Shown here piece after piece: positions 55,357 through 63,636 of a DNA stretch of 64,000 nt (the stretch's first letter is position 1; every line of letters starts with the position of its first letter). Source of the stretch: Sediminibacterium ginsengisoli (GTDB taxonomy: Bacteria > Bacteroidota > Bacteroidia > Chitinophagales > Chitinophagaceae); the NCBI RefSeq assembly GCF_900167075.1, contig NZ_FUWH01000010.1:1-64000 (forward strand), written 5' to 3'. The position numbers and the translations under genes are program-made. The notes under the pieces are model-generated. The model saw only the letters and a list, made by a program, of their open reading frames with translations. It was not told where the DNA came from and did not search any database.

Positions 55357-56673
55357 ATGCACGCCAAGGTAAAAAAAGCCATACCTGCCAGGATACTGAG
55401 TATTTTTATAGCTGTTTCCTCCTGTTTAACAGCATGTGCGCAACAGCCGCCACCGGTTACCCAGACGGACACCATTAAAGAGCATGTTGAAAAACTAACG
55501 GATACCGCACATCAGTTGCTGGCCGGCGGTGATCGTGGCAAAGCACTGCAATATCATAAACAGGCATTGCAGCATTCCAAAAAAGCACGCCTGCCCGAAC
55601 ATGAAGCAAGATCTCTGGTACATATAGCAAGGATCCTGAAAACGGAAGACGCTGGTAAAAGCCTTGAACACCTCAACGCTGCGATGAACATTGCCAAAGA
55701 GATCAACCACAAACAGCTGCAGTCCGACATATACCTTGCCATGGCAGAAGTATATCGTCAGCAGGAAAATTATACAGAAGCCTTACATGCGCTGGAAGAG
55801 CATCACCGGCTGCTCGACAGCCTCTTCACACTCAATAAAAAACATGAGATCGCCCGGATACAGGCTGAAGACAAACGACAAATGGAACGCTGGCTACTGC
55901 TGGCAGGGTTAAGTACCGTAGCCATCGTGGCAATTGTACTTGCCGTTTATTTCCGCAAGATCAAAAAGCTGAACACGGCACTGCAGCAATCGAATCTTGT
56001 AAAAGACAAACTGTTTTCCATTCTCGCACACGATCTCCGGGGGCCTGCAGCTAATATTGCACAAAGCCTGGAGCTGATAGAAGCAGGTGTATTACCTGCC
56101 GGTGAACAGCAACAACTGCTCGAACAACTCGGGAAACAAAGCACCGCTTTCGCCAACACACTGCAAGCGCTGCTGGATTGGGCCAACAGCCAGCTCCGCG
56201 GTATTACGAACACTCCCGTTCTCTTTGATGCACGTGAAGTGGTTGAGAATAATATACAGGTATTGAGCGGACAGCTGACAGAAAAACAATTATATGTGGA
56301 AGACAAACTGCCAGCTACTGTTCCGCTTTTTGCAGACCGCCATCACTTCGACATCATTATACGCAACCTGCTTTCCAATGCCGTAAAATTCAGTCACCCG
56401 GGCGGAACCATCCATGTAGACATGACGGAGGAAAATGATGTTTATGTTTTCGCTGTGCGCGATGAAGGCATCGGCATTTCACCGGAACGGCAGAAACAGC
56501 TGAACACGGCCGGCATTGATGTTTCTTTCGGCACCAAAGGCGAAAAAGGTACGGGGCTTGGATTAATGCTCTCAAAAGAATTTGCCAAAGCGCTTGGCGG
56601 CAACATCTGGCTTACCAGTGAAGAAGGCAGGGGAACTACTTTTTATTTTTCCGTCCGCAGGAAAAAGCAGTAA
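55357..56673 (+). CDS. TPR-containing sensor histidine kinase, lipoprotein-type leader
   Basis: A 438-residue kinase. The leader IFIAVSSCLTACAQQ has a possible lipobox; it may equally be a plain signal peptide. TPR repeats cover ~40-150 (GDRGKALQYHKQALQHSKKA, EVYRQQENYTEALHALEEH). One membrane helix (LLLAGLSTVAIVAIVLAVYF) precedes the HisKA box FSILAHDLRGPAANIAQ and the HATPase with NLLSNAVKFSHPGG, DEGIGISP and GTGLGLMLSKEFAKALGG. No response regulator is adjacent. Confidence 0.92.
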   Translation: MHAKVKKAIPARILSIFIAVSSCLTACAQQPPPVTQTDTIKEHVEKLTDTAHQLLAGGDRGKALQYHKQALQHSKKARLPEHEARSLVHIARILKTEDAGKSLEHLNAAMNIAKEINHKQLQSDIYLAMAEVYRQQENYTEALHALEEHHRLLDSLFTLNKKHEIARIQAEDKRQMERWLLLAGLSTVAIVAIVLAVYFRKIKKLNTALQQSNLVKDKLFSILAHDLRGPAANIAQSLELIEAGVLPAGEQQQLLEQLGKQSTAFANTLQALLDWANSQLRGITNTPVLFDAREVVENNIQVLSGQLTEKQLYVEDKLPATVPLFADRHHFDIIIRNLLSNAVKFSHPGGTIHVDMTEENDVYVFAVRDEGIGISPERQKQLNTAGIDVSFGTKGEKGTGLGLMLSKEFAKALGGNIWLTSEEGRGTTFYFSVRRKKQ

Positions 56674-56676
56674 CCA

Positions 56677-57036
56677 TCATTCAACAAAGTGCCAGCATAC
56701 GCCGGCGGGATCGATCAGGTTTACCTCTTTACCATAAGGCTGACTTTGTATACCTCCGATGCGTATACCATATTTTTCAGGCAATTCCCTGGCAAGCACT
56801 TCATCTCTGAAAGCAGCCACATCGTTTACGGCAATGGTGAGCATCAGATTCTCTGCGAACTGCGGCTGATCATATTTTTGAAGTATAAACCTGCAGCTGT
56901 CTTTTTCAAGTCCTGCATAACTTCCGTCTGACCAGTTTACAGTAAACCCTAATTCTGTAAAAAATGCTTTTGCCTTTTCAAAATCGCTGCCCGATGGAAT
57001 AAAGGGCTGAAGCGCTAAAAATTGGATGTTATTCAT
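56677..57036 (-). CDS. VOC-family (glyoxalase-like) protein
   Basis: A 119-residue single VOC module: FLALQPFIPSGSDFEKAKAFFTELGFTVNWSDG, CRFILQKYDQPQFAENLMLTIAV, EVNLIDPAGVCWHF. The metal-binding residues at the usual positions are partly replaced, so catalytic function is doubtful. It lies 10 bp upstream of nothing essential: the antiporter gene precedes it on the same strand (10-bp gap), so they form an operon. Confidence 0.88.
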   Translation of the reverse strand: MNNIQFLALQPFIPSGSDFEKAKAFFTELGFTVNWSDGSYAGLEKDSCRFILQKYDQPQFAENLMLTIAVNDVAAFRDEVLARELPEKYGIRIGGIQSQPYGKEVNLIDPAGVCWHFVE

Positions 57037-57046
57037 TTCACTTGTT

Positions 57047-58306
57047 TTATTTGTTAGCAGTACCGGTTTTCATTTTTTTTACGATCCATGGCAAGGTAAG
57101 CCCCTGTCCTATTAACGTAAAAAGCACAACCGCTACCGAGATAAATATAATTGTATTCCGTTGCGGGAAAGGAGTTCCGTCTTCCAGCGTTGCCGGCAAA
57201 CCGATCGCAATCGCAAGTGAAACGATACCACGCATGCCCGACCAGCTGATGATAAGGCTGTTCTGAAAATCGAGCAGCGATTCCTCCGGTACTTTTCTTT
57301 TACGCTGCTGCTGAAAAGCCCGCTGCAGATTTGCCCTCTGAAGAAATACCCGCGCCATTCTTACTACCAGTGCTGCAACAGTAATGAGAAATGCATAGCC
57401 GATATAGGGTAATACCAGGTCTTTATCGATGCTCTTCAGTACATAGGGAAATTCGAGGCCGATGAGCACAAATATGAGTCCGTTCAAAAGGAAAAGAATG
57501 GTATCCCAGATGGTTTTTGACTGGTGTTTGAGATGCTCGGGGAAAACCGATCTACTGAAGCGGGAAATACCCAGCCCCAGTACAACTACAGCAATTACAC
57601 CCGATACATGCAGGTGTTCGGCCAGCAGGTACGTAACAAAAGGCATGATGAGCATAAAACTGATGGTAACCATCGTATTGCCATGTACACGTTTCAGGAT
57701 AAATGCAAGGATCTTTGCCATCACCATACCCACCAGGTAGCCACCGCCGAGCAGCAGGAGAAAAATGAGCGAAGCCTTCCACACAATAAAAGCCGTACCT
57801 GTAACTGCCGCAACGGCAAAACGGTAAGCCACCAGTGCTGAAGCATCGTTTACCAGGCTTTCGCCTTCGAGAATGGTAGTTGTTTTGTGTGACAGCCCCA
57901 GCCCTTTTGTGATCCCGATCGCAGCAACAGCATCTGTGGCAGAGAGAATAGCTCCCAATACAAAAGAAAGCGGCCAGCTCATGCCATCAATGAGGAAATG
58001 ACTGATCACTGCAATAGCCACCGTAGTAAGAAATACAAGCCCGATAGCGAGTGTGCCGATGGTATTGATGTTTGTTTTAAAATCCCTGAAGGAAATATTA
58101 AATGCAGCATCATACAATAATGGCGGCAGGAAGATCAGGAACACTACTTCCGGATTCAGTTCAATCACCGGCATGGAAGGCATAAAACCAACAGCGATGC
58201 CGGCCACAATAAGCAGAACGGGATAAGGCAGCCTGATGCGGTCGGCCAGCGCCGATAAAGCGATCATTACAAACAGGATAAAAATAACAACGCTGTAATT
58301 CTCCAT
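57047..58306 (-). CDS. Na+/H+ antiporter (CPA1 family)
   Basis: A 419-residue protein with about twelve helices. ATDAVAAIGITKGLGLSHK contains the family ND-like acidic site, followed by GESLVNDASALVAYRFAVAAV with the conserved NDA motif, and ISWSGMRGIVSLAIAIGLP near the end. CPA1 antiporters exchange cytoplasmic Na+ (or K+) for H+. The VOC gene follows after 10 bp. Confidence 0.93.
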   Translation of the reverse strand: MENYSVVIFILFVMIALSALADRIRLPYPVLLIVAGIAVGFMPSMPVIELNPEVVFLIFLPPLLYDAAFNISFRDFKTNINTIGTLAIGLVFLTTVAIAVISHFLIDGMSWPLSFVLGAILSATDAVAAIGITKGLGLSHKTTTILEGESLVNDASALVAYRFAVAAVTGTAFIVWKASLIFLLLLGGGYLVGMVMAKILAFILKRVHGNTMVTISFMLIMPFVTYLLAEHLHVSGVIAVVVLGLGISRFSRSVFPEHLKHQSKTIWDTILFLLNGLIFVLIGLEFPYVLKSIDKDLVLPYIGYAFLITVAALVVRMARVFLQRANLQRAFQQQRKRKVPEESLLDFQNSLIISWSGMRGIVSLAIAIGLPATLEDGTPFPQRNTIIFISVAVVLFTLIGQGLTLPWIVKKMKTGTANK

Positions 58307-58540
58307 AGATGCTAATGATTAAATCCGGTACGCCTTTCATTCTCGTAACTTTATACGTACCAGGCAGACTACGAAACTTGTAATAAAAATAAAACGTATT
58401 TATGACAGGCCGTTAAAAAAGACGGCTACAGGATCTTTGCAGAGGCTGTGGCGCAGTGCGCTGCAATACGGTTGATCGCATGCACTTGCCGTTGCCATTT
58501 ATTTTAGTTATTTTCATCATATCATCATCTTCAGGCATGT

Positions 58541-59614
58541 ATGCGACCTTCTTATCAGCGAAGCGGAAGAACAGGTACCGGGATCTCAGCCACAGAAACA
58601 GGCAAAGGTAATTCCAGGCCGGCCGTGCCTGTATTGCAACCACATGCAGCCGTGCGTGAAAAACCTGCTGTGGCAGGGCAACAGCAACTTACCCGCCCAA
58701 CAGTGCAATTGCAGGCAGAGCCGGTTGTTCAGCGAGAAGACATCAGCCAGGGCGAATATGACCAGGTGAAACAGGTCGCATTACAGATCATGGAACAGTA
58801 TCCGCCGGATAAGTATCATTACCTGGGACTTGGCAAAAGTCCTACACCCGTTATTGCATTCCTGCAGAGTTATGGCACGGTAACGCGGAATCCGATGGTC
58901 AGCGCAACAAATATGCCACTCAGTAAATTCGATCATCGTTCGTCAAGTATGAGCAGGGCTGAAAAAGGCGTGGTCAACGGCGCGGAATTGAATGCAGATC
59001 AGAAAGAAAGGCTTTCAGATCATTTCGACCGTTTCGTTATGAGCAATGAGGAGATCGTTGAAGGGAAATCCATTCTCCTGATCGACTTTGTACAATCGGG
59101 CAGGTCACTGGTTGCTACCCAGCGTCATTTACAGGAATATCTGAAAAAACGTTATCACGGAAGTGGTTTTACAGGATTAACATTCGGCATATTATCCGCG
59201 TTGAAATGTTTTCCGAGTCCGCCCAAGGTAGAAGCGCTTCCGCTGGCTATCCAGGAACAGCAGGTTGGCGGAACAAAAAGAACCATGGATTCACTGGGGC
59301 TTTCCGGTAAAGCGATCATGCTGCCGGGTGAATTTGAAGAAGAAAACAGCCTTTCTGCAAGAATGGGCGCAGAAAAATACAAATCACGGGCAGAGTACCC
59401 GGACGATTTCAAAATATCAGCACCGGAAAGGCCCGTTACGGATAATATCCGGCGCGATCCACGCGGCGAATATCAAAAGATGCTCAGCGAGTTTAATACT
59501 TTTATGCGCCAGGACGGCGATCTTGTAAGATTTATAGAGGGTAAAGATGCAGTGGAAGAATTGTCTGACCAGGTTGACGAAACACATGTTCTGCTTGACA
59601 TCCACGAAGATTGA
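58541..59614 (+). CDS. Candidate cargo protein: VLQ-type leader plus phosphoribosyltransferase-like domain
   Basis: A 357-residue protein without signal peptide. The first ~70 residues are low-complexity with SRPAVPVLQPHAAV and AEPVVQREDISQ, close in style to residues 30-58 of the protein at 37003. The rest is folded: YHYLGLGKSPTPVIAFLQSYG, a hydrophobic strand ending in acidic and glycine residues ILLIDFVQSGRSLVATQRHL that recalls the PRPP loop of type I phosphoribosyltransferases, and an acidic C-terminus. The enzymatic call is by motif only. It stands alone between the antiporter and lysR genes, and no injection-system structural genes are in the window. Confidence 0.6.
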   Translation: MRPSYQRSGRTGTGISATETGKGNSRPAVPVLQPHAAVREKPAVAGQQQLTRPTVQLQAEPVVQREDISQGEYDQVKQVALQIMEQYPPDKYHYLGLGKSPTPVIAFLQSYGTVTRNPMVSATNMPLSKFDHRSSSMSRAEKGVVNGAELNADQKERLSDHFDRFVMSNEEIVEGKSILLIDFVQSGRSLVATQRHLQEYLKKRYHGSGFTGLTFGILSALKCFPSPPKVEALPLAIQEQQVGGTKRTMDSLGLSGKAIMLPGEFEEENSLSARMGAEKYKSRAEYPDDFKISAPERPVTDNIRRDPRGEYQKMLSEFNTFMRQDGDLVRFIEGKDAVEELSDQVDETHVLLDIHED

Positions 59615-59713
59615 TTGGTAATGCAGCTCACAGATCCGTTGCCGCCTGTAACCCGGATTGCTCCGTCTTGTCGATGCATAATCTTACATTCGCAGTAACG
59701 AATCTCCCGATCC

Positions 59714-60601
59714 ATGTTCGATTTCAGGTTAAAGGTTTTTTATGTGGTAGCGAAACGGCTGAATTTCACAAAGGCAGCGGCAGAACTCTATATATCCCAG
59801 CCGGCTGTGAGCAAACATATACAGGAGCTGGAGACGTATTATGCTACAAAATTGTTCCACCGTAACGGAAGCAGGATCAGGCTTACAAAAACAGGAGCAC
59901 ATCTTCTTAAGAATACCGAAAAGCTGATGGAGCTGCATCGCAGGATCGATATAGAAATGGCGGCGCATGAAAACAATTCAAAAGGTACATTAAAGATCGG
60001 GGCAAGCACTACCGTTGCGCAATACTATCTCCCGAAATACATTGCATCTTTCAGACAGAAATACCCGGATATACAGGTATCAATGGTATCGAACAATACA
60101 GAGGCAATAGAAAACATGTTAACCGAAAACCAGATAGACCTGGGGATAGTTGAAGGACAATCGAAGCGGCAGAACATCAAATACAACCCTATTACCAAAG
60201 ATGAGATCGTTTTATGTACCAGGACAAGCAATCAACTGATCAGAAAACCTCTTATCAGTATCGAAGAGCTTAAAAATTTACCACTGATCCTCAGGGAATC
60301 CGGTTCCGGTTCGCTTGATGTGATTGCATCGATCCTCAGCCAGCATGGCGTAAATATTTCCGGGCTGAAAAAAGAAATAGAACTGCAAAGCACGGAAAGT
60401 ATTAAATCTTATCTGCTCCATTCAGACAGTTTTGCATTTCTTTCCATACACTCCATCTTTAAAGAGCTGCGTGACAATGAGCTCAGGATAATCGACATCA
60501 AAGGACTCGAATTTGAGCGGTCGTTCTTTGGCATCGTGAACCAGGGTGATATGCACAAGCTCCAGGAACTATTCTTAGATCATATATCGGCTCTACCATA
60601 A
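59714..60601 (+). CDS. LysR-family transcriptional regulator
   Basis: A 295-residue protein. N-terminal winged helix: FYVVAKRLNFTKAAAELYISQPAVSKHIQELE. The C-terminal substrate-binding domain has GTLKIGASTTVAQYYLPKYI and LILRESGSGSLDVI, typical of the CysB/YeiE-like group. It precedes the YeiH-type transporter by 84 bp on the same strand, and LysR-YeiH pairs are common, so it probably controls that gene. Confidence 0.95.
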   Translation: MFDFRLKVFYVVAKRLNFTKAAAELYISQPAVSKHIQELETYYATKLFHRNGSRIRLTKTGAHLLKNTEKLMELHRRIDIEMAAHENNSKGTLKIGASTTVAQYYLPKYIASFRQKYPDIQVSMVSNNTEAIENMLTENQIDLGIVEGQSKRQNIKYNPITKDEIVLCTRTSNQLIRKPLISIEELKNLPLILRESGSGSLDVIASILSQHGVNISGLKKEIELQSTESIKSYLLHSDSFAFLSIHSIFKELRDNELRIIDIKGLEFERSFFGIVNQGDMHKLQELFLDHISALP

Positions 60602-60685
60602 TTAAAAGTTATGGAGGATCGGAAAATGTGATGATCGTTCACGGGTAATCGTGATCAAATTTGCATCTTACCAAACAGCGATGCA

Positions 60686-61648
60686 ATGAATGGTTTACCA
60701 GCCGGAAGGAAAAATATCCTGGACAGAAAAATAACGTTAAGAGCGCTTGTTTTTATTCTGATCATTTGCCTGATGCCGCTCGTTTCACCACCTGTTGCAT
60801 TATTCCTGGGCATTCTTACAACCAGTGTCATCGGCCATCCGTTCCTGCAGCTGAATCACAAGCTCACGCGTATTCTGTTGCAGTTTTCTGTAGTAGGATT
60901 AGGATTTGGCATGAATGTAAACACCGCTTTACAGGCAGGAAAAAGCGGCTTACTGTTCACGGTGTCTTCAATTGTAATTACGTTACTGGCCGGTTATCTT
61001 TCAGGGCGACTCTTGAAAATCGACAAAAAAACTTCTTATCTGATCTCAGCCGGAACAGCGATTTGCGGAGGCAGTGCCATTGCAGCAATCTCACCAGTGA
61101 TCAGGGCTGAAGAAAAACAGATCAGTATTGCACTGGGCACTATATTCATACTGAACTCACTCGCGCTTTTTCTCTTCCCTGTAGCGGGTCATTTATTGCA
61201 TTTATCGCAGTCACAGTTCGGCATATGGAGCGCCATTGCCATACAGGATACAAGTTCTGTGGTTGGCGCAGCCACCCGGTATGGCGCAGAAGCTTTGCAG
61301 ATCGCTACCACGGTTAAACTGACAAGGGCTCTCTGGATCATCCCTGTTGCGCTGATCAGTTCACGTATTTTCCGTTCCGGAACAACAACGATAAGACTGC
61401 CTTATTTCATTGGCCTCTTTATCCTTGCCATTCTGGTAAATACCTATGTTCCGGTTATAGGAAAAATCAATACACAACTCGTAGCGGTTTCAAAAGCAGG
61501 TTTAACGGTAACCTTATTCCTGATCGGTTCCGGGCTTTCCAAACAGGTATTGGCTGCTGTAGGATTAAAGCCTGTCCTGCAAGGCATTCTGCTCTGGCTG
61601 ATTATCTCACTTGCAGGACTTTGGGCTGTACTGACTTTCACTTTATAG
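60686..61648 (+). CDS. YeiH-family putative sulfate/small-molecule exporter
   Basis: A 320-residue inner-membrane protein with about ten helices. LLQFSVVGLGFGMNVNTAL, LISAGTAICGGSAIAAISPVI and GIWSAIAIQDTSSVVGAATRYG are the UPF0324/YeiH hallmarks. Family members are implicated in sulfite, sulfate or organosulfonate export; the substrate here is unknown. ATG at 60686 is used; an ATG five bases earlier is out of frame. Confidence 0.92.
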   Translation: MNGLPAGRKNILDRKITLRALVFILIICLMPLVSPPVALFLGILTTSVIGHPFLQLNHKLTRILLQFSVVGLGFGMNVNTALQAGKSGLLFTVSSIVITLLAGYLSGRLLKIDKKTSYLISAGTAICGGSAIAAISPVIRAEEKQISIALGTIFILNSLALFLFPVAGHLLHLSQSQFGIWSAIAIQDTSSVVGAATRYGAEALQIATTVKLTRALWIIPVALISSRIFRSGTTTIRLPYFIGLFILAILVNTYVPVIGKINTQLVAVSKAGLTVTLFLIGSGLSKQVLAAVGLKPVLQGILLWLIISLAGLWAVLTFTL

Positions 61649-61690
61649 CTTCTCTCCTCTGGTCCATTCCCGGAGGTCAGTAAAAATAAT

Positions 61691-61737
61691 TTTGCGCAAC
61701 CGAATAGTTGCACCTATATTTGCAACCAATCAGTTGC
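61691..61737 (+). promoter_or_regulatory. Promoter and ArsR operator of module 2
   Basis: TTTG at 61691-61694 and TATATTTG at 61715-61722 are spaced 20 bp. Half-sites GCAAC (61696), GTTGC (61707), GCAAC (61722) and GTTGC (61733) have spacings 6, 10 and 6 bp, identical to module 1. All four half-sites are exact. The middle pair encloses the -7 box, so autorepression is expected. Confidence 0.88.
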
Positions 61738-61742
61738 AATTT

Positions 61743-62048
61743 ATGAAAAGAGATGTTTTCCAGGCTGTAGCAGATCCAACGCGACGCGCAATTCTTAGTC
61801 TGCTTGCATTACAGGCCATGACTCCAAATGCCCTGGCAACGCATTTCGATACCAGCAGGCAGGCGGTTTCGAAACATATCAAAGTGCTCTCAGAATGCGG
61901 GGTTGTAAGACAGCAACAAACCGGCAGGGAAATTTACTACCACTTTAATCCGCAAAAAATGAAAGAAATAGACATATGGCTGGAGCGGTTCAGGCTTTTG
62001 TGGGCCGATCGTTTCGACCAGCTCGACTCGTTATTAAATGATCTTTAA
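61743..62048 (+). CDS. ArsR-family repressor, module 2
   Basis: A 101-residue winged-helix protein starting [20 protein letters not shown] at 61743, close to the module 1 repressor throughout. The recognition helix reads HFDTSRQAVSKHIKVLSECG, compared with [20 protein letters not shown] in module 1. No metal-binding cysteines are present. It is followed by an SRPBCC gene. Confidence 0.93.
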   Translation: MKRDVFQAVADPTRRAILSLLALQAMTPNALATHFDTSRQAVSKHIKVLSECGVVRQQQTGREIYYHFNPQKMKEIDIWLERFRLLWADRFDQLDSLLNDL

Positions 62049-62058
62049 ACATACAATC

Positions 62059-62544
62059 ATGACAAACAACACAGCGATCACAAAAGACATCAGCGGCAAA
62101 AAGCTTCATGTGTCGCGACCGTTCAGCGCACCGGTAGAAAAAGTATGGAAAGCCTGGACCGAAAGCGAGTTACTGGAAAAATGGTGGGCGCCACGCCCGT
62201 GGCGTGCAGAAACCAAACGTATGGATTTCAGTAATGGCGGCACCTGGCTTTACTGTATGGTTGGTCCTGAAGGTGAACGTCACTGGTGTCGTGTAGATTT
62301 CCAATCCATTGTTACGGGTAAATCATTCACCGTGAAAAACATGTTCTGCGATGAGGATGGCAATCCCGATCCGTCATTCCCGGATATGAACTGGATAGTG
62401 AACTTCCTGCCCACTGAAACAGATACAACAATCGTAGATATTTCCATCACTTTTAACAGCGAAGAAGACCTGAAAAAGATCGTTGAAATGGGTTTCGAAG
62501 CAGGCTTTACCATGGCGCTTGGCAACCTAGACGAGTTACTGTAA
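62059..62544 (+). CDS. SRPBCC/AHSA1-family protein, module 2
   Basis: A 161-residue START-like protein. ATG at 62059 (MTNNTAITKDISGKKLHVSR) lies 10 bp after the arsR stop; another ATG at 62038 overlaps arsR and adds 7 residues. VEKVWKAWTESELLEKWWAPRPW is the family N-terminal pattern, and the C-terminal helix is DLKKIVEMGFEAGFTMALGNLDELL. It is co-transcribed with arsR and ends at a terminator. Confidence 0.92.
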   Translation: MTNNTAITKDISGKKLHVSRPFSAPVEKVWKAWTESELLEKWWAPRPWRAETKRMDFSNGGTWLYCMVGPEGERHWCRVDFQSIVTGKSFTVKNMFCDEDGNPDPSFPDMNWIVNFLPTETDTTIVDISITFNSEEDLKKIVEMGFEAGFTMALGNLDELL

Positions 62545-62572
62545 AAAGCTGTTATCGAATCAGTCAATACCG

Positions 62573-62599
62573 AAGGAGCACATCACCGTGCTCCTTTTT
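62573..62599 (+). terminator. Terminator of ArsR-SRPBCC module 2
   Basis: AAGGAGCAC pairs with GTGCTCCTT around ATCACC and is followed by T3. Confidence 0.85.
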
Positions 62600-62618
62600 A
62601 ATACCTCATCCACACGCC

Positions 62619-62978
62619 ACAGGTGTTCGGAAGAATTTATAAATCTATCAGCTTTAGAAATCGCAAGTACGTGCCGCGCTGAGTCCCTTCGGGAGATGTC
62701 AGCACAGGCAGTGTAAAATCGGTGCGATTAACCATTCACCAAAAGAACCAAACCAGTCTTTGCAGAGGCGCCTCTTTGGCTTCGGTGCCCAGCGAAGCGA
62801 AGGCAACCAAAATGATGCGCAGCACAGTTTGGTAGAGGCCAAAGCAGCGCTGGCGTAAAGACGAGGCCCAGCGGCCTGAGCGCCTGCACTGTCTGAAGGT
62901 TAAAATCTATATACAGCTTTAGAAATCTCAAGTGCGTGCTGCGCTGAGTCCCCTTCGGGAGACATCAGCGAGAGAAGA
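62619..62978 (+). repeat. Dispersed non-coding repeat B, copy 2
   Basis: Starts ACAGGTGTTCGGAAGAATTT and shares the blocks listed for copy 1 at 31364. A ~60-bp module beginning AGCTTTAGAAATC and containing a GTCCCCTTCGGGAGAC hairpin occurs twice here (62650 and 62915), flanking ~200 bp that includes GTAGAGGCCAAAGCAGCGCT and AGGCCCAGCGGCCTGAGCGC. No gene is supported between 62600 and 63048; the repeat explains most of the gap. Confidence 0.85.
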
Positions 62979-63048
62979 CAAGGTCAATGAATTTGAAGTG
63001 GCTTAGAGAATCGAAATAGCTTCCGGACACCTGAGATCAACACTATAA

Positions 63049-63636
63049 TTATTCAATACCGATCGCTTCCATTAAAAGATCCTCACCATGCGGGAAACTG
63101 GCCTGGCAATCTATAACGAACTTTTTCCCGTCTGTCCGCCATACAAAATAAGGCGCATTCACGAGAGGTTTGCCAGGCAGTCTGGTAATACCCACACGCG
63201 ATTTCACACCAGATGAAAAAGTGCCTGCCTGCCAGTGATACATACGTGTTGCGCCATAAAGTGACCAGCATGAAATTACAAATATCTTATCGGGAGCATA
63301 CCTGATCTGCAGTACATATTTGCCACTGAGCCAATGCAGCACATAAATGAACACGCCGGATACAATAACAAGTGCGGCCTGGAATAAACGCCCGGCCCAG
63401 AGTTGTCCGAAATCCAGCAGCAGCTGCACTTCGCTCACTCTTGTAACAAGTAATAAGGTAACCAGTGGCGGAACAGCCGAAATCCAGGCCAGCCAGCGCA
63501 GAACCGGTCGTTTTTCCCTTGCATCGAACAGCAGGTAACTTTTACCTGGCTGTAATCCGCCCAATCCTGCAAATCCTTCTTTCTCCAATGTCTGGCTTAA
63601 CCTGCCGAGACTTTCAGCGAGCGTTTGTTTTTTCAT
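63049..63636 (-). CDS. Membrane protein, hypothetical
   Basis: A 195-residue protein with two adjacent helices (WLAWISAVPPLVTLLLVTR, LFQAALVIVSGVFIYVLHWL) and a soluble C-terminal domain of ~90 residues (KYVLQIRYAPDKIFVISCWSL, YFVWRTDGKKFVIDCQASFP). No family is recognised. Its ATG overlaps the stop of the WG-repeat gene by 3 bp (ATGA), so the two are translationally coupled. Confidence 0.75.
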   Translation of the reverse strand: MKKQTLAESLGRLSQTLEKEGFAGLGGLQPGKSYLLFDAREKRPVLRWLAWISAVPPLVTLLLVTRVSEVQLLLDFGQLWAGRLFQAALVIVSGVFIYVLHWLSGKYVLQIRYAPDKIFVISCWSLYGATRMYHWQAGTFSSGVKSRVGITRLPGKPLVNAPYFVWRTDGKKFVIDCQASFPHGEDLLMEAIGIE

